From positions 1 to 64,000 of the forward strand of contig NKXN01000002.1 in NCBI GenBank assembly GCA_002261155.1: a stretch of 64,000 nt of DNA. The letters run 5' to 3'. Below are positions 1 to 7,922 of this stretch, piece after piece. A program made the position numbers and the translations under genes. Position 1 is the first letter of the stretch; each line of letters starts with the position of its first letter. Under the pieces are notes generated by a model. It was given only the letters and a program-made list of their open reading frames with translations. It made no database searches and was not told where the DNA came from. This stretch comes from Bacillaceae bacterium SAS-127 (lineage in GTDB: Bacteria > Bacillota > Bacilli > Bacillales > Domibacillaceae).

Positions 1-1212
1 GCAGCCAAAAAGGTAATTTCGAATTTGGATGAGTATTTATCAGCTTGTCAGCTTGGTATTACAGTGACAGCCTTAGGACTAGGTTGGTTAGGGAAGCCGA
101 CAGTCGTTCACTTATTGGAGCCAGTATTTGAGCGATTTGAACTTTCCGCCTCTGTCGTGAGTGCATTATCGTTTGTCATTGCCTTTACGGGGATTACCTT
201 TTTACACGTCGTAATTGGGGAGTTGGCGCCGAAAACGGTAGCTATTCAAAAAGCAGAAGCGGTCACCTTGTTGTTTGCAAAACCAATGATTATCTTTTAC
301 CGTCTTATGTACCCGTTTATTAAAACGCTGAACGGGGCTTCTCGATTGGTTGTTAGGATGTTTGGATTGAAGCCTGTAGCTGAACATGAAATGGCCCACT
401 CGGAAGAAGAGTTGCGTATTATTTTATCGGAAAGTTTGAAAAGCGGGGAAATTAACCAGTCGGAATATAAATATGTAAATAATATATTCGAATTTGATGA
501 TCGTATAGCGAAAGAAATTATGACGCCACGAACGGAGATTATCGCGATTGATAAATCGGAGATAGCGCAAGATTGTATTTCGATGGTGTTAGAAGAGAAT
601 TACACTCGTTACCCGGTGACTGATGGTGACAAAGACCGAATTATCGGCATGGTCAATATTAAAGAAGTGTTGATCGATGTTATTAGAGATGAAAGTAAGA
701 AAAAAGTGAGTATTGAACATTATGTTCGTCCGGTAATCCAAGTGATCGAATCGATCGCCATTCATGATTTGCTCGTCAAAATGCAAAAAGATCGTATTCA
801 AATGGCGATTTTAATTGATGAATACGGTGGTACAGCTGGACTCGTCACTGTTGAGGATATCATCGAAGAAATTGTTGGTGAAATTCGCGATGAATTTGAC
901 CAAGATGAAACACCGATGATTAAAAGAATCAATGAACATCAAGTGATTCTAGATGGTAAAGTGTTAATTGATGAAGTGAATGACCTCTTTGGACTCGACA
1001 TTGACGATGAAGACGTCGACACAGTCGGTGGCTGGATTTTAACCGAAAAATTTGAAGTCCAAGAAGGCGATACGATTGAACGTGGCAATTGCACCTTCAA
1101 AGTCATCGAAATGGAAGGGTATCACATTAAATTTATCGAAGTCACTAAAAAAGAGATCGTCCTCACTGAAGCAGGGGATGACCTTCGAGATGAAACGATA
1201 CAAGAAGCCTGA
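1..1212 (+). CDS. CNNM/CBS/CorC_HlyC-type membrane protein, 5' end outside window
   Basis: The reading frame is open from the first base, so the true start lies upstream; TTG at 25 is an internal codon. The visible part has the end of a CNNM (DUF21) membrane domain (roughly residues 1-110, with the conserved GELAPKT), a CBS pair (about 160-290, starting at the IMTPRTEI motif) and a C-terminal CorC_HlyC domain (about 300-380). The family, called hemolysin-like in older annotation and including B. subtilis YhdP, YqhB and YugS, is linked to magnesium or other divalent-cation handling; the substrate cannot be read from the sequence. A terminator overlaps its stop codon, and it converges with uppP. 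Confidence 0.88.
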   Translation, partial: AAKKVISNLDEYLSACQLGITVTALGLGWLGKPTVVHLLEPVFERFELSASVVSALSFVIAFTGITFLHVVIGELAPKTVAIQKAEAVTLLFAKPMIIFYRLMYPFIKTLNGASRLVVRMFGLKPVAEHEMAHSEEELRIILSESLKSGEINQSEYKYVNNIFEFDDRIAKEIMTPRTEIIAIDKSEIAQDCISMVLEENYTRYPVTDGDKDRIIGMVNIKEVLIDVIRDESKKKVSIEHYVRPVIQVIESIAIHDLLVKMQKDRIQMAILIDEYGGTAGLVTVEDIIEEIVGEIRDEFDQDETPMIKRINEHQVILDGKVLIDEVNDLFGLDIDDEDVDTVGGWILTEKFEVQEGDTIERGNCTFKVIEMEGYHIKFIEVTKKEIVLTEAGDDLRDETIQEA

Positions 1213-1238
1213 TTCGCTTATGCGAACCAGGCTTTTTC
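1207..1238. terminator. Terminator between convergent genes
   Basis: An 11-bp stem (GCCTGATTCGC with GCGAACCAGGC, one mismatch, TTAT loop) is followed on the plus strand by TTTTTCTC. It contains the stop of the upstream gene, and the uppP stop lies just beyond it. Confidence 0.8.
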
Positions 1239-2069
1239 TCATAAAAAGAAAAAATAAATGACAGCAGCTAAGACGATTCGATAAATGGCAAATGGCGTTA
1301 GCTTAATTTTATTGATGAGCGCTAAGAAGAAGCGAATCGACACTAAGGCGAAGATAAAGGCACTAATAAATCCGACAACGAAAAACGGCAGAACATCTAG
1401 TGTGAAATATTCCCAGTTGCTAATCAGTGATAACGTACTAGCACCAGCCATGATGGGCACAGCCATAATAAAGGTAAAGTCGGCAGCGGCCCGATGACTC
1501 ATCCCAAGTAACACACCTCCAGAAATGGTCGAACCGGAACGAGAAAACCCTGGCCAAAGTGCGAGACATTGGAATAATCCGATTAAAAAGGCTTGTTTAT
1601 AAGTGACGTCATCCACTGTTTCAACTTGGACATATTTTGGTGCTAGTTTATCAGCAAGCAACATCAAAATAGCACCGACAACTAAACCAATCAGTACCGT
1701 ATTGACTGAAAAAAGATGTTCATCGATAGAGTCTTCAAATAATAAGCCGAGAACAGTAGCTGGAAGTAGACCAACGATGACCACGCTTAACTTTAATTGA
1801 GACATTTCTTGATGACCAGTCGTTGTTCTTTTTTTCAATCCAAGCAAGTGAAAAAGTCGATCTTTAAATATAATGACGACGGCTAAAATCGAGCCGAGCT
1901 GGATGACTACTTTAAACGTATTGGCCACTGGCTGAGAAAACATTTCTTTCGATTTCAATAACATATCATCAACAATAATCATATGGCCAGTCGAGGAAAT
2001 AGGAGCAAATTCCGTTGTCCCTTCGACCAAGCCTAAAATAAAAGCGACGAATAATTCCCATATATTCAA
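1239..2069 (-). CDS. uppP: Undecaprenyl-diphosphatase UppP (BacA)
   Basis: This integral membrane enzyme removes a phosphate from undecaprenyl pyrophosphate, recycling the lipid carrier for peptidoglycan and teichoic acid synthesis; high activity gives bacitracin resistance. The 276-residue protein has the normal family length. It carries both BacA signatures: an EGTTEFAPISSTGH segment near residue 17 (usual form EGLTEFLPVSSTGH) and PGFSRSGSTISGG near residue 170. Several hydrophobic helices fill the rest. The start is a TTG with GAGGTGA about 8 nt upstream. No operon partner is visible: a convergent gene lies downstream and a transposon-derived segment upstream. Confidence 0.93.
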   Translation of the reverse strand: MNIWELFVAFILGLVEGTTEFAPISSTGHMIIVDDMLLKSKEMFSQPVANTFKVVIQLGSILAVVIIFKDRLFHLLGLKKRTTTGHQEMSQLKLSVVIVGLLPATVLGLLFEDSIDEHLFSVNTVLIGLVVGAILMLLADKLAPKYVQVETVDDVTYKQAFLIGLFQCLALWPGFSRSGSTISGGVLLGMSHRAAADFTFIMAVPIMAGASTLSLISNWEYFTLDVLPFFVVGFISAFIFALVSIRFFLALINKIKLTPFAIYRIVLAAVIYFFFL

Positions 2070-2194
2070 CTTCGTTCACCTCATAAAAATAGGGTTAGAT
2101 TAAGAATATGTCTGTTTTTATAGATAATGTCATTGTTTTACTTGACTTTTTTTCGACTTTCTTCAATTGTTATTTAAAAGGATTGAGGAGCTAT

Positions 2195-2218
2195 CACTGC
2201 TATCAAAAATATAGACAA
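2195..2218. repeat. Left copy of an imperfect inverted repeat flanking the tnpB segment
   Basis: These 24 bases match the reverse complement of 3664-3687 at 20 positions, and all four differences are C/T transitions. The pair brackets the tnpB gene. It may be the ends of an older element or a coincidence. Apart from this repeat and the LE hairpin at 2318-2347, I see no gene in 2070-2381. Confidence 0.4.
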
Positions 2219-2381
2219 TCAGGTACAAATATGAGTAAATACTCTAAAAGAACCAGTTATGTCAACGGTCCTACTGATAGGAATTCTTATTTTCTCAGCC
2301 TCATAGATACCTTGTAATTGATGTTAATTTATCCCAAGTAACATCAAATATAGAGTATAATGAATGCAAGGTGGTGAGGAG

Positions 2382-3536
2382 ATGAAGAAAGCCTATTTCA
2401 TCGAGATTCAGCCGACAACTGAGCAGAAAACGAAAATACATCAAACGATCGGCGTTTGTCGATACGTGTACAATTTTTATCTGGCGAAGAACAAAGAAGT
2501 GTATGAAAAAGACGGATCATTTATGAGCGGTTATGACTTTTCTAAATGGTTGAACAATGTTCACACGCTAGAAAAAGATCAGTGGATTAAAGAGATATCT
2601 AGTAAAGCGGTTAAACAATCGATTATGAATGCAGACAAAGCCTTTAGAAACTTCTTTGTAGGGAAAGCGAAATTTCCACGATTTAAAAAGAAAAAGAATC
2701 AAGATGTGAAATGCTATTTTCCAAAGAACAATAAAACGGATTGGACGATTGAACGTCATCGAGTGAAAATCCCTACGCTTGGTTGGATGCGTTTGAAAGA
2801 ATTTGGGTACCTTCCTGAAAAGGCCATCGTAAAAAGCGGAACCGTCTCACAAAAAGCAGGAAGATATTATGTGTCCGTTCTTTGTGAAGTAGATTCACAA
2901 GGGAAACAGCCCGCTGTTAAAAATGAAGGGTTGGGCATTGACTTAGGCATCAAAGATTTCGCCGTATGCAGTAACGGTTCGGTGTATAAAAACGTCAACC
3001 GTTCCGTACGAGTACGAAAGTTAGAAAAGAAATTAACACGTGAACAGCGCTCTTTGTCACGCAAATACGAAAACTTAAAAAAGAGAGGTGAAAAGGCTGT
3101 CGCTAAAAGAGCAAACATAAACAAAAACATTCTTAGAGTTCAAAAACTTCATACTCGATTGGCAAATATCCGATTAGAGTATGTCAAGTCTGTTGTGAGC
3201 CAAGTGGTGAAAACCAAGCCACGTTTTATCACGATAGAGGATTTGAATGTAAAAGGGATGATGAAGAATCGTCATTTATCAAAAGCGGTCGCTCAGCAAT
3301 GTTTTTACACATTTAAAACTTGGCTCACAGCGAAATGTAAAGAACTACACATTGAGCTGAGACAAGTGGATCGGTTTTATCCGTCTTCGAAATTATGCTC
3401 TTGTTGTGGAAAGAAAAAGATGGATTTAAAACTATCGGATCGTACTTATACATGTAAGTGTGGTCATGTCATGAATAGAGATTTGAACGCAGCGGTCAAC
3501 CTTTTACAAGCAAAAGAATACATCATTTTAACTTAA
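2382..3536 (+). CDS. tnpB: TnpB, IS605-family RNA-guided nuclease (OrfB)
   Basis: TnpB proteins are compact RuvC nucleases guided by an omega-RNA made from the element's 3' end; they cut the donor-joint site and so help keep the transposon in place. The 384-residue protein looks intact: N-terminal helix-turn-helix-like region (KIHQTIGVCRYVYNFYL), RuvC-I motif GIDLGIKDFAV, RuvC-II motif TIEDLNVKGM, a four-cysteine zinc ribbon (CSCCG, then CKCG) and RuvC-III motif NRDLNAAVNL. I chose ATG 2382, with purine-rich GGTGGTGAGGAG just upstream, over an in-frame ATG 18 bases earlier. The reading frame is free of frameshifts, so it could be active. Confidence 0.9.
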   Translation: MKKAYFIEIQPTTEQKTKIHQTIGVCRYVYNFYLAKNKEVYEKDGSFMSGYDFSKWLNNVHTLEKDQWIKEISSKAVKQSIMNADKAFRNFFVGKAKFPRFKKKKNQDVKCYFPKNNKTDWTIERHRVKIPTLGWMRLKEFGYLPEKAIVKSGTVSQKAGRYYVSVLCEVDSQGKQPAVKNEGLGIDLGIKDFAVCSNGSVYKNVNRSVRVRKLEKKLTREQRSLSRKYENLKKRGEKAVAKRANINKNILRVQKLHTRLANIRLEYVKSVVSQVVKTKPRFITIEDLNVKGMMKNRHLSKAVAQQCFYTFKTWLTAKCKELHIELRQVDRFYPSSKLCSCCGKKKMDLKLSDRTYTCKCGHVMNRDLNAAVNLLQAKEYIILT

Positions 3537-3581
3537 ATAGAATGATGTATGATAGGTGGGGCTACCCCCGAAATTACGCTT
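3518..3581 (+). ncRNA. Probable omega-RNA (reRNA) scaffold of the tnpB element
   Basis: A perfect 10-bp hairpin (ATACATCATT at 3518-3527, AATGATGTAT at 3541-3550) encloses the tnpB stop codon. A second hairpin, GGGG-CTA-CCCC, lies at 3558-3568. In TnpB systems the scaffold overlaps the 3' end of tnpB and ends at the element's right end, with the guide just downstream. The folds are seen in the sequence; function and the 3' boundary are inferred. Confidence 0.5.
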
Positions 3582-3663
3582 GTGGAGTACTACACCAACC
3601 AGAGTAGCTGGCAGTTTAGCAAAATGGGGTACGAAGAAGCAGGAAAATTCTAAAAATGTATAT

Positions 3664-3687
3664 TTGTCTATGTTTTTAGTGGCAGTG
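3664..3687. repeat. Right copy of the imperfect inverted repeat flanking tnpB
   Basis: It pairs with 2195-2218 (20 of 24 positions, the rest transitions). It ends six bases before the start codon of the HD-domain gene, where a ribosome-binding site would be expected. Confidence 0.4.
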
Positions 3688-3692
3688 GTTCG

Positions 3693-4337
3693 ATGGGTGT
3701 GCATAATTATTTTAAAAGTTTATCGGATTTAGAGCATTTATTTCGATTACCGGGGAAGTTCAAATATCAAACACATACGGTAGCGGCTCATTCATTTAAG
3801 GTGACAAAGATTGCCCAATTTTTAGGAACGATTGAAGAAATGGCGGGAGAATCGGTCGATTGGCGTTCACTGTATGAAAAAGCATTGAATCATGACTATG
3901 CGGAGCTGTTCACTGGTGATATTAAAACCCCTGTCAAATATGCTTCTAACGAATTAAACGCATTGTTTTCACAAGTAGAGGAGCAAATGGCGAAGAAATT
4001 TGTCGAGCAGGAGTTCCCGGCAGAATTGCAAGCTATTTATATGGAACGCTTTAAAGAAGGCAAAGATGACACACTTGAAGGCCGCATTTTATCAGTGGCG
4101 GATAAAATTGATCTTCTCTACGAATCCTTTGGGGAAATACTGAAGCGCAATCCAGAACCGTTATTTCTTGAAATCTATCAAGAAGCTTTATCGACGATCA
4201 TGAAATTCCATGAGATGAATTGTGTGCAATATTTCATCGAGCACATATTACCGGATATGCTGTCTGAAGAATTCATTCCTCACAATGAATTAAATTATGT
4301 CACTGAAATGATCGTGCAAAAATATGCTGACAAATAA
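3693..4337 (+). CDS. YfbR-like HD-domain 5'-nucleotidase
   Basis: YfbR-type HD phosphohydrolases remove the phosphate from deoxyribonucleoside 5'-monophosphates with a divalent metal. The 214-residue protein starts MGVHNYFKSLSDLE, typical of the Bacillus family members. It shows His33, the His67-Asp68 pair (NHDYAELFTGDIKTPVK) and a later Asp in VADKID, the expected metal ligands. ATG 3693 is chosen from family alignment by eye. There is no convincing Shine-Dalgarno site upstream, where the tnpB element ends, so expression may be weakened. Confidence 0.8.
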   Translation: MGVHNYFKSLSDLEHLFRLPGKFKYQTHTVAAHSFKVTKIAQFLGTIEEMAGESVDWRSLYEKALNHDYAELFTGDIKTPVKYASNELNALFSQVEEQMAKKFVEQEFPAELQAIYMERFKEGKDDTLEGRILSVADKIDLLYESFGEILKRNPEPLFLEIYQEALSTIMKFHEMNCVQYFIEHILPDMLSEEFIPHNELNYVTEMIVQKYADK

Positions 4338-4363
4338 AGTGAGTTTTTTCCGGGAGTGAACGT

Positions 4364-4597
4364 ATGATTGACAAAATCATTCTAGCCATCTGTATGCCGG
4401 CCTTGCTCGTCGTTTTTTTTACACAGGTGACATATAATCAAGTGCTAGGTTTAATCTTAACAGTCGCTTTAATCGCTGCTTCTGTTTACAAAGGGTATAC
4501 CCATACATGGACGCTCATTATTATCGATGCCGCTTCCTTAACGTTCGGCTTTTGGCTATCCAATCGAATGATGAAAAATATCAAATTGAATAAATGA
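4364..4597 (+). CDS. csbA: CsbA-family small membrane protein
   Basis: The 77-residue protein has three hydrophobic segments and closely resembles B. subtilis CsbA (shared features FTxVTxN near residue 20, then KGYT near residue 43, and a C-terminal basic end). CsbA is a SigB general-stress membrane protein of unknown activity, encoded just upstream of uvrB in B. subtilis. Here the sulfur operon sits between csbA and uvrB. The ATG has GGGAGTGA about 6 nt upstream. Confidence 0.8.
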   Translation: MIDKIILAICMPALLVVFFTQVTYNQVLGLILTVALIAASVYKGYTHTWTLIIIDAASLTFGFWLSNRMMKNIKLNK

Positions 4598-4599
4598 CG

Positions 4600-4634
4600 A
4601 TACGGCTTCCATTGGCGGAGGCTGTATTTTTTTG
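4600..4634 (+). terminator. Terminator after csbA
   Basis: An 11-bp stem (ATACGGCTTCC with GGAGGCTGTAT, two G-U pairs) is followed by a run of seven T. It separates csbA from the sulfur operon. Confidence 0.8.
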
Positions 4635-4685
4635 TGATCTTCTGTGGAATAGTAAGCAAGGCAGAAAAAAATTAAACTTTTCCCC

Positions 4686-4714
4686 TTGCTTTTTTATAGG
4701 GTACGGGGTATTAT
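4686..4714 (+). promoter_or_regulatory. SigA-type promoter of the persulfide operon
   Basis: TTGCTT (4686-4691), a 17-nt spacer and TATTAT (4709-4714). The spacer holds a GGGTACGGGGTAT element resembling half of a CsoR/CstR site and may be a second, weaker repressor contact. Confidence 0.65.
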
Positions 4715-4732
4715 AAGAATCAAGATAACACA

Positions 4733-4746
4733 TACCCCTAAGGGTA
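4733..4746. promoter_or_regulatory. CstR/CsoR-type operator
   Basis: TACCCCTAAGGGTA is an inverted repeat (TACCC and GGGTA) just downstream of the expected transcription start. It matches the G/C-tract palindrome bound by CsoR-family repressors. The operon encodes a CstR-like protein, so autoregulation is the simplest reading. Confidence 0.7.
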
Positions 4747-4768
4747 AAATAAAAGGAGGAAACACATT

Positions 4769-6187
4769 ATGTTCTTTCGTTCTTACTTTGATGAAAAATT
4801 AGCTCAATATTCTTATATGGTCGGTTGTCAAAAAACGGGTGAAGCGATTGTCGTTGATCCTGCTCGTGATATTACTCCTTATGTGGAAACAGCGAAAAAA
4901 GAAGGTTTTCATTTAACGGCAGCAACGGAAACTCATATTCATGCGGACTTTGTTTCAGGGGCTCGTCAGTTGGCTCATGATCACGGTTCTACATTATATT
5001 TATCAGATGAAGGCGATGAAAACTGGAAGTATCAATATTTAGATGGGCTGTCAGCAACACTTGTGAAAGATGGCGACGTATTTACGATCGGAAACATTGA
5101 ATTTAAAGTAATGCATACACCAGGTCATACCCCTGAAAGTATCTCTTTTATCGTCACAGATAAAGGTGGCGGCTCAGATGTACCGATGGGAATCTTCACA
5201 GGAGACTTCGTATTTGTTGGCGATATCGGTCGTCCAGACTTATTAGAGAAAGCGGCAGGTGTGAAAGGAACGGCGGATGCTGGAGCATTACAAATGTTTG
5301 ACTCGGTTCAACGCTTTAAACAGCTTCCAGACTATTTATTAGTGTGGCCAGCACATGGGGCCGGCAGTGCTTGCGGAAAATCGCTTGGAGCGGTTCCACT
5401 TTCAACAGTCGGTTACGAAAAAGTGAACAACTGGGCGCTTCAAATTGAAGATAAAGAAGAATTTCAAAAAGAATTACTGAAAGATCAACCAGAGCCACCA
5501 AAATACTTTGCGATGATGAAAAAAGTGAATAAAGTAGGTCCGAAAGTATTAACGAATGAGGAAGTTCCTTATGTAGAAACGTATAAAGAGTTGCAGGAGC
5601 TTTTAAATAAAGACAATACAGTCGGTGTAGATACTAGAGGCGGTATGGAATTCGCTAATGGTCATATTGCAGGAACGATCAATATTCCATTCTCGAAAAT
5701 TTTCACAAACTGGGCGGGCTGGATGTTAGGTTATGAGCAAAATATTGTTTTGGTTGCTGACAAAGATCAAGCGCAAGAAATTCAACTAGCACTAGAGTCC
5801 ATTGGGTTAGATCGCATTGTCGCTTTTGCTGATCCGAAAGCTGTGAGCGAAGCAGATGAGTTAGAGCAATATCCAAACATCGATATCGAAACGTTGAAAG
5901 CGCAACATCAACATGAAGATGTGTATGTAGTAGATATCCGTCAGCAAGCAGAGTGGAATGAAGGTCGTATTCCAGGAGCACATCACCATATGCTTGGTTA
6001 TTTACAAGATCAACTAGCAGATCTGCCAAAAGACAAGAAAATTATTGTTCATTGTCAATCAGGTGCTCGCTCAGCTATCGGAACGAGCGTGCTACAAGCA
6101 GCTGGATTTAAACATATTGAAAACGTAGCAGGTGGATTTGCAGCATGGAAAATCGCTGGTGAAGAAGTAACAAAAGGGGAGAATTAA
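4769..6187 (+). CDS. MBL-fold persulfide dioxygenase fused to two rhodanese domains (CstB/YrkH-like)
   Basis: The N-terminal metallo-beta-lactamase domain (about residues 1-235) has the THIHADF metal motif and the later HTPGHTPES and GDFVFVGDIGRPD motifs of ETHE1-type persulfide dioxygenases. These oxidise low-molecular-weight persulfides to sulfite. Two rhodanese domains follow. The first (about 265-360) has VADKDQA where the catalytic cysteine loop belongs, so it is probably inactive. The second (about 375-465) has an intact CQSGARS loop with Cys429. The protein resembles Staphylococcus CstB and B. subtilis YrkH. AGGAGG precedes the ATG, and the stop overlaps the next start by one base. Confidence 0.87.
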   Translation: MFFRSYFDEKLAQYSYMVGCQKTGEAIVVDPARDITPYVETAKKEGFHLTAATETHIHADFVSGARQLAHDHGSTLYLSDEGDENWKYQYLDGLSATLVKDGDVFTIGNIEFKVMHTPGHTPESISFIVTDKGGGSDVPMGIFTGDFVFVGDIGRPDLLEKAAGVKGTADAGALQMFDSVQRFKQLPDYLLVWPAHGAGSACGKSLGAVPLSTVGYEKVNNWALQIEDKEEFQKELLKDQPEPPKYFAMMKKVNKVGPKVLTNEEVPYVETYKELQELLNKDNTVGVDTRGGMEFANGHIAGTINIPFSKIFTNWAGWMLGYEQNIVLVADKDQAQEIQLALESIGLDRIVAFADPKAVSEADELEQYPNIDIETLKAQHQHEDVYVVDIRQQAEWNEGRIPGAHHHMLGYLQDQLADLPKDKKIIVHCQSGARSAIGTSVLQAAGFKHIENVAGGFAAWKIAGEEVTKGEN

Positions 6188-6420
6188 TGATGAATAAAGT
6201 AACCGTATATTCAACTAACACATGTCCTTATTGCACGATGATGAAAAACTTTTTAAATGAACAAGGTATTTCATATAAAGAAGTAAACGTTCAGCAAGAC
6301 CAACAAGCAGCACAAAAATTAGTGGCAACGACAGGTCAAATGGGTGTTCCACAAACAGAAGTCAACGGACAATGGGTGCTAGGCTATGATCCGCAAGCTA
6401 TTATGTCTTTGTTGAAGTAA
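6187..6420 (+). CDS. Glutaredoxin-like thiol protein (CPYC)
   Basis: This 77-residue thioredoxin-fold protein has the CPYC redox motif near residue 13, a cis-proline region (MGVPQTEV) and a GYDP segment, as in NrdH/glutaredoxin-type proteins. It starts inside the stop of the dioxygenase gene (TAATG), so the two are translationally coupled. In this operon it probably reduces protein persulfides or disulfides; that role is inferred from context. The second ATG, three bases on, is an equally possible start. Confidence 0.8.
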   Translation: MMNKVTVYSTNTCPYCTMMKNFLNEQGISYKEVNVQQDQQAAQKLVATTGQMGVPQTEVNGQWVLGYDPQAIMSLLK

Positions 6421-6426
6421 TTTCAT

Positions 6427-6453
6427 GAGCTGGGCTTTACGCCTGGCTCTTTC
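6427..6453 (+). terminator. Weak intra-operon hairpin
   Basis: A 9-bp stem (GAGCTGGGC with GCCTGGCTC, two G-U pairs) is followed by TTTCT. It lies between the glutaredoxin-like gene and the regulator and could lower readthrough into cstR. Confidence 0.45.
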
Positions 6454-6471
6454 TGATAGGAGGTGACCACG

Positions 6472-6732
6472 ATGACATACGATAAAAATGTACAAAACCG
6501 GCTGAAGCGAATTGAAGGACAAATACGAGGTGTTTTACGAATGATGGAGGAAGAAAAGGATTGTACCGATATTGTCATGCAACTAAGTGCGATTCAAGGA
6601 GCGATTAATGGGACAATCGGCGTAGTGGTCAGCAAAAATCTAGAACAATGCGTTCGTCACAATGTGGAGAACGGTGAAGAAACAGATGAGATGGTGAAAG
6701 AAGCGGTTGAATTGTTAATGAAAAGCCGTTAA
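6472..6732 (+). CDS. cstR: CstR-like persulfide-sensing repressor (CsoR family)
   Basis: An all-helical CsoR-family DNA-binding protein of 86 residues, starting at ATG 6472 behind an AGGAGGT site. Copper CsoR proteins bind Cu(I) with a Cys-His-Cys set. Here the two cysteines are Cys31 and Cys60, the same numbers as in Staphylococcus CstR, and the position four before Cys60 is Asn56 rather than the copper-binding His. This points to a persulfide sensor using Cys31-Cys60 crosslinks, not a copper sensor. It probably represses its own operon through the operator at 4733-4746. B. subtilis YrkD is the likely counterpart. Confidence 0.85.
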   Translation: MTYDKNVQNRLKRIEGQIRGVLRMMEEEKDCTDIVMQLSAIQGAINGTIGVVVSKNLEQCVRHNVENGEETDEMVKEAVELLMKSR

Positions 6733-6746
6733 AAAGGAGCACAATA

Positions 6747-7109
6747 ATGAGTACGATTTTTTACGTATTATTAGCGATTTTCGTCTTTATTTCTATAAAA
6801 AATATGATTCCTGCTAAAGGGATTCGTCATATCTCAACGGATGATTTGAAGGAAGAGTTGAAGGAAGGAAACAAACAATTTGTCGATGTGAGAACACCGG
6901 CAGAATATAAAGGTCATCATGTGAGAGGATTTAAAAATATTCCGCTGCAGCAGCTCGCCGCACGTATGAACGAACTTGATCGTAACAAAGAAATTGTTGT
7001 CATGTGCCGAAGCGGTATGCGTAGCCAAAAAGCGGCTCAATTGCTGAAGAAAAAAGGCTTTACGAACGTGACGAATGTGCAAGATGGAATTTGTAGTTGG
7101 AAGCAATAG
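6747..7109 (+). CDS. Membrane-anchored single-domain rhodanese
   Basis: The 120-residue protein has an N-terminal hydrophobic helix (residues 4-18) and a rhodanese domain with the active loop CRSGMRS near residue 87. Such enzymes move sulfane sulfur between thiols. The anchor would hold the domain at the membrane, next to the TauE-type transporter encoded 22 bases downstream. AAAGGAG precedes the ATG. The partner thiol cannot be told from the sequence. Confidence 0.82.
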   Translation: MSTIFYVLLAIFVFISIKNMIPAKGIRHISTDDLKEELKEGNKQFVDVRTPAEYKGHHVRGFKNIPLQQLAARMNELDRNKEIVVMCRSGMRSQKAAQLLKKKGFTNVTNVQDGICSWKQ

Positions 7110-7131
7110 ATAAGAAAGGTGTGAGTAGAGA

Positions 7132-7917
7132 ATGGATTGGTCCATAGGTTTTATCGTCACCATATTTCTCATTGGTTTTATCGGCTCGTTTATTTCGGGA
7201 ATGGTTGGAATCGGTGGTTCGATTATTAAATACCCGATGTTATTATACATCCCACCGTTTTTAGGATTCGCTGCCTTTTCCGCTCATGAAGTGTCCGGCA
7301 TTAGTGCGGTTCAAGTCTTTTTTGCGACGATCGCTGGTGTTTGGGCATATCGTAAAAGCGATTATTTAAATAAAACATTAATCATCTACATGGGTGTGGC
7401 TGTATTAATAGGTAGCTTTATCGGTGGCTTCGGCTCAGAGGATATGTCGGAAGCGACTGTGAACGTTATTTACGGTATTTTAGCCGCGTTAGCCGCGATC
7501 ATGATGTTTATTCCGAAGAAAAACCTTGATGATCGTCCGCTTGAAGAGATTACCTTTAATAAATGGTTAGCGGCTGTACTTGCTTTCGTTGTCGGATTAG
7601 GAGCCGGAATTGTCGGTGCGGCCGGAGCGTTTTTACTCGTGCCGATCATGCTCGTTGTCTTAAAAATTCCAACAAGAATGACAATTGCCAGCTCGCTAGC
7701 GATTACCTTTATTTCATCGATCGGTTCCACAGCAGGAAAGCTCATGACTGGTCAAGTGTTGTTTTTACCAGCAGTGATTATGGTCGTTGCTAGTATCATC
7801 GCTTCTCCACTCGGCGCCAAAGCTGGTCAAAAAATGAATACAAAGATCCTTCAATGGTTGCTTGCTCTATTGATTGCGGCGACGGCTGTGAAGATTTGGA
7901 TGGATATTTTATGGTGA
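7132..7917 (+). CDS. TauE/SafE-family sulfite/sulfonate exporter (YrkJ-like)
   Basis: A 261-residue polytopic membrane protein, with about eight hydrophobic segments in two repeats. The GMVGIGGS motif near residue 25 and the [13 protein letters not shown] motif near residue 155 are typical of TauE/SafE (DUF81). As the last gene of the persulfide operon it probably exports the sulfite or thiosulfate made by the dioxygenase and rhodaneses. Substrate assignment rests on context. A terminator follows. Confidence 0.84.
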   Translation: MDWSIGFIVTIFLIGFIGSFISGMVGIGGSIIKYPMLLYIPPFLGFAAFSAHEVSGISAVQVFFATIAGVWAYRKSDYLNKTLIIYMGVAVLIGSFIGGFGSEDMSEATVNVIYGILAALAAIMMFIPKKNLDDRPLEEITFNKWLAAVLAFVVGLGAGIVGAAGAFLLVPIMLVVLKIPTRMTIASSLAITFISSIGSTAGKLMTGQVLFLPAVIMVVASIIASPLGAKAGQKMNTKILQWLLALLIAATAVKIWMDILW

Positions 7918-7922
7918 AAATA

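Larger units (their letters stand above)
2318..3581 (+). mobile_element. IS200/IS605-type element carrying only tnpB (IS1341-like)
   Basis: The proposed left end holds a perfect 9-bp hairpin (TTGATGTTA at 2318-2326, TAACATCAA at 2339-2347, 12-nt loop), as expected of IS605-family left ends. It is followed by tnpB and a structured right-end segment. No TnpA Y1 transposase is present, so the element would need help in trans. The exact ends are not proven; I placed the right edge after the second right-end hairpin. The element sits directly upstream of the HD-domain gene and seems to have replaced its usual ribosome-binding region. Confidence 0.6.

Noticed and set aside
2108-2317. 69-codon open frame upstream of tnpB
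   Set aside because: No ribosome site and no family-like pattern; the composition looks like intergenic DNA.
6472-6732. Copper-sensing CsoR
   Set aside because: The histidine four residues before the second cysteine is Asn, and no copper transporter or chaperone genes are nearby.
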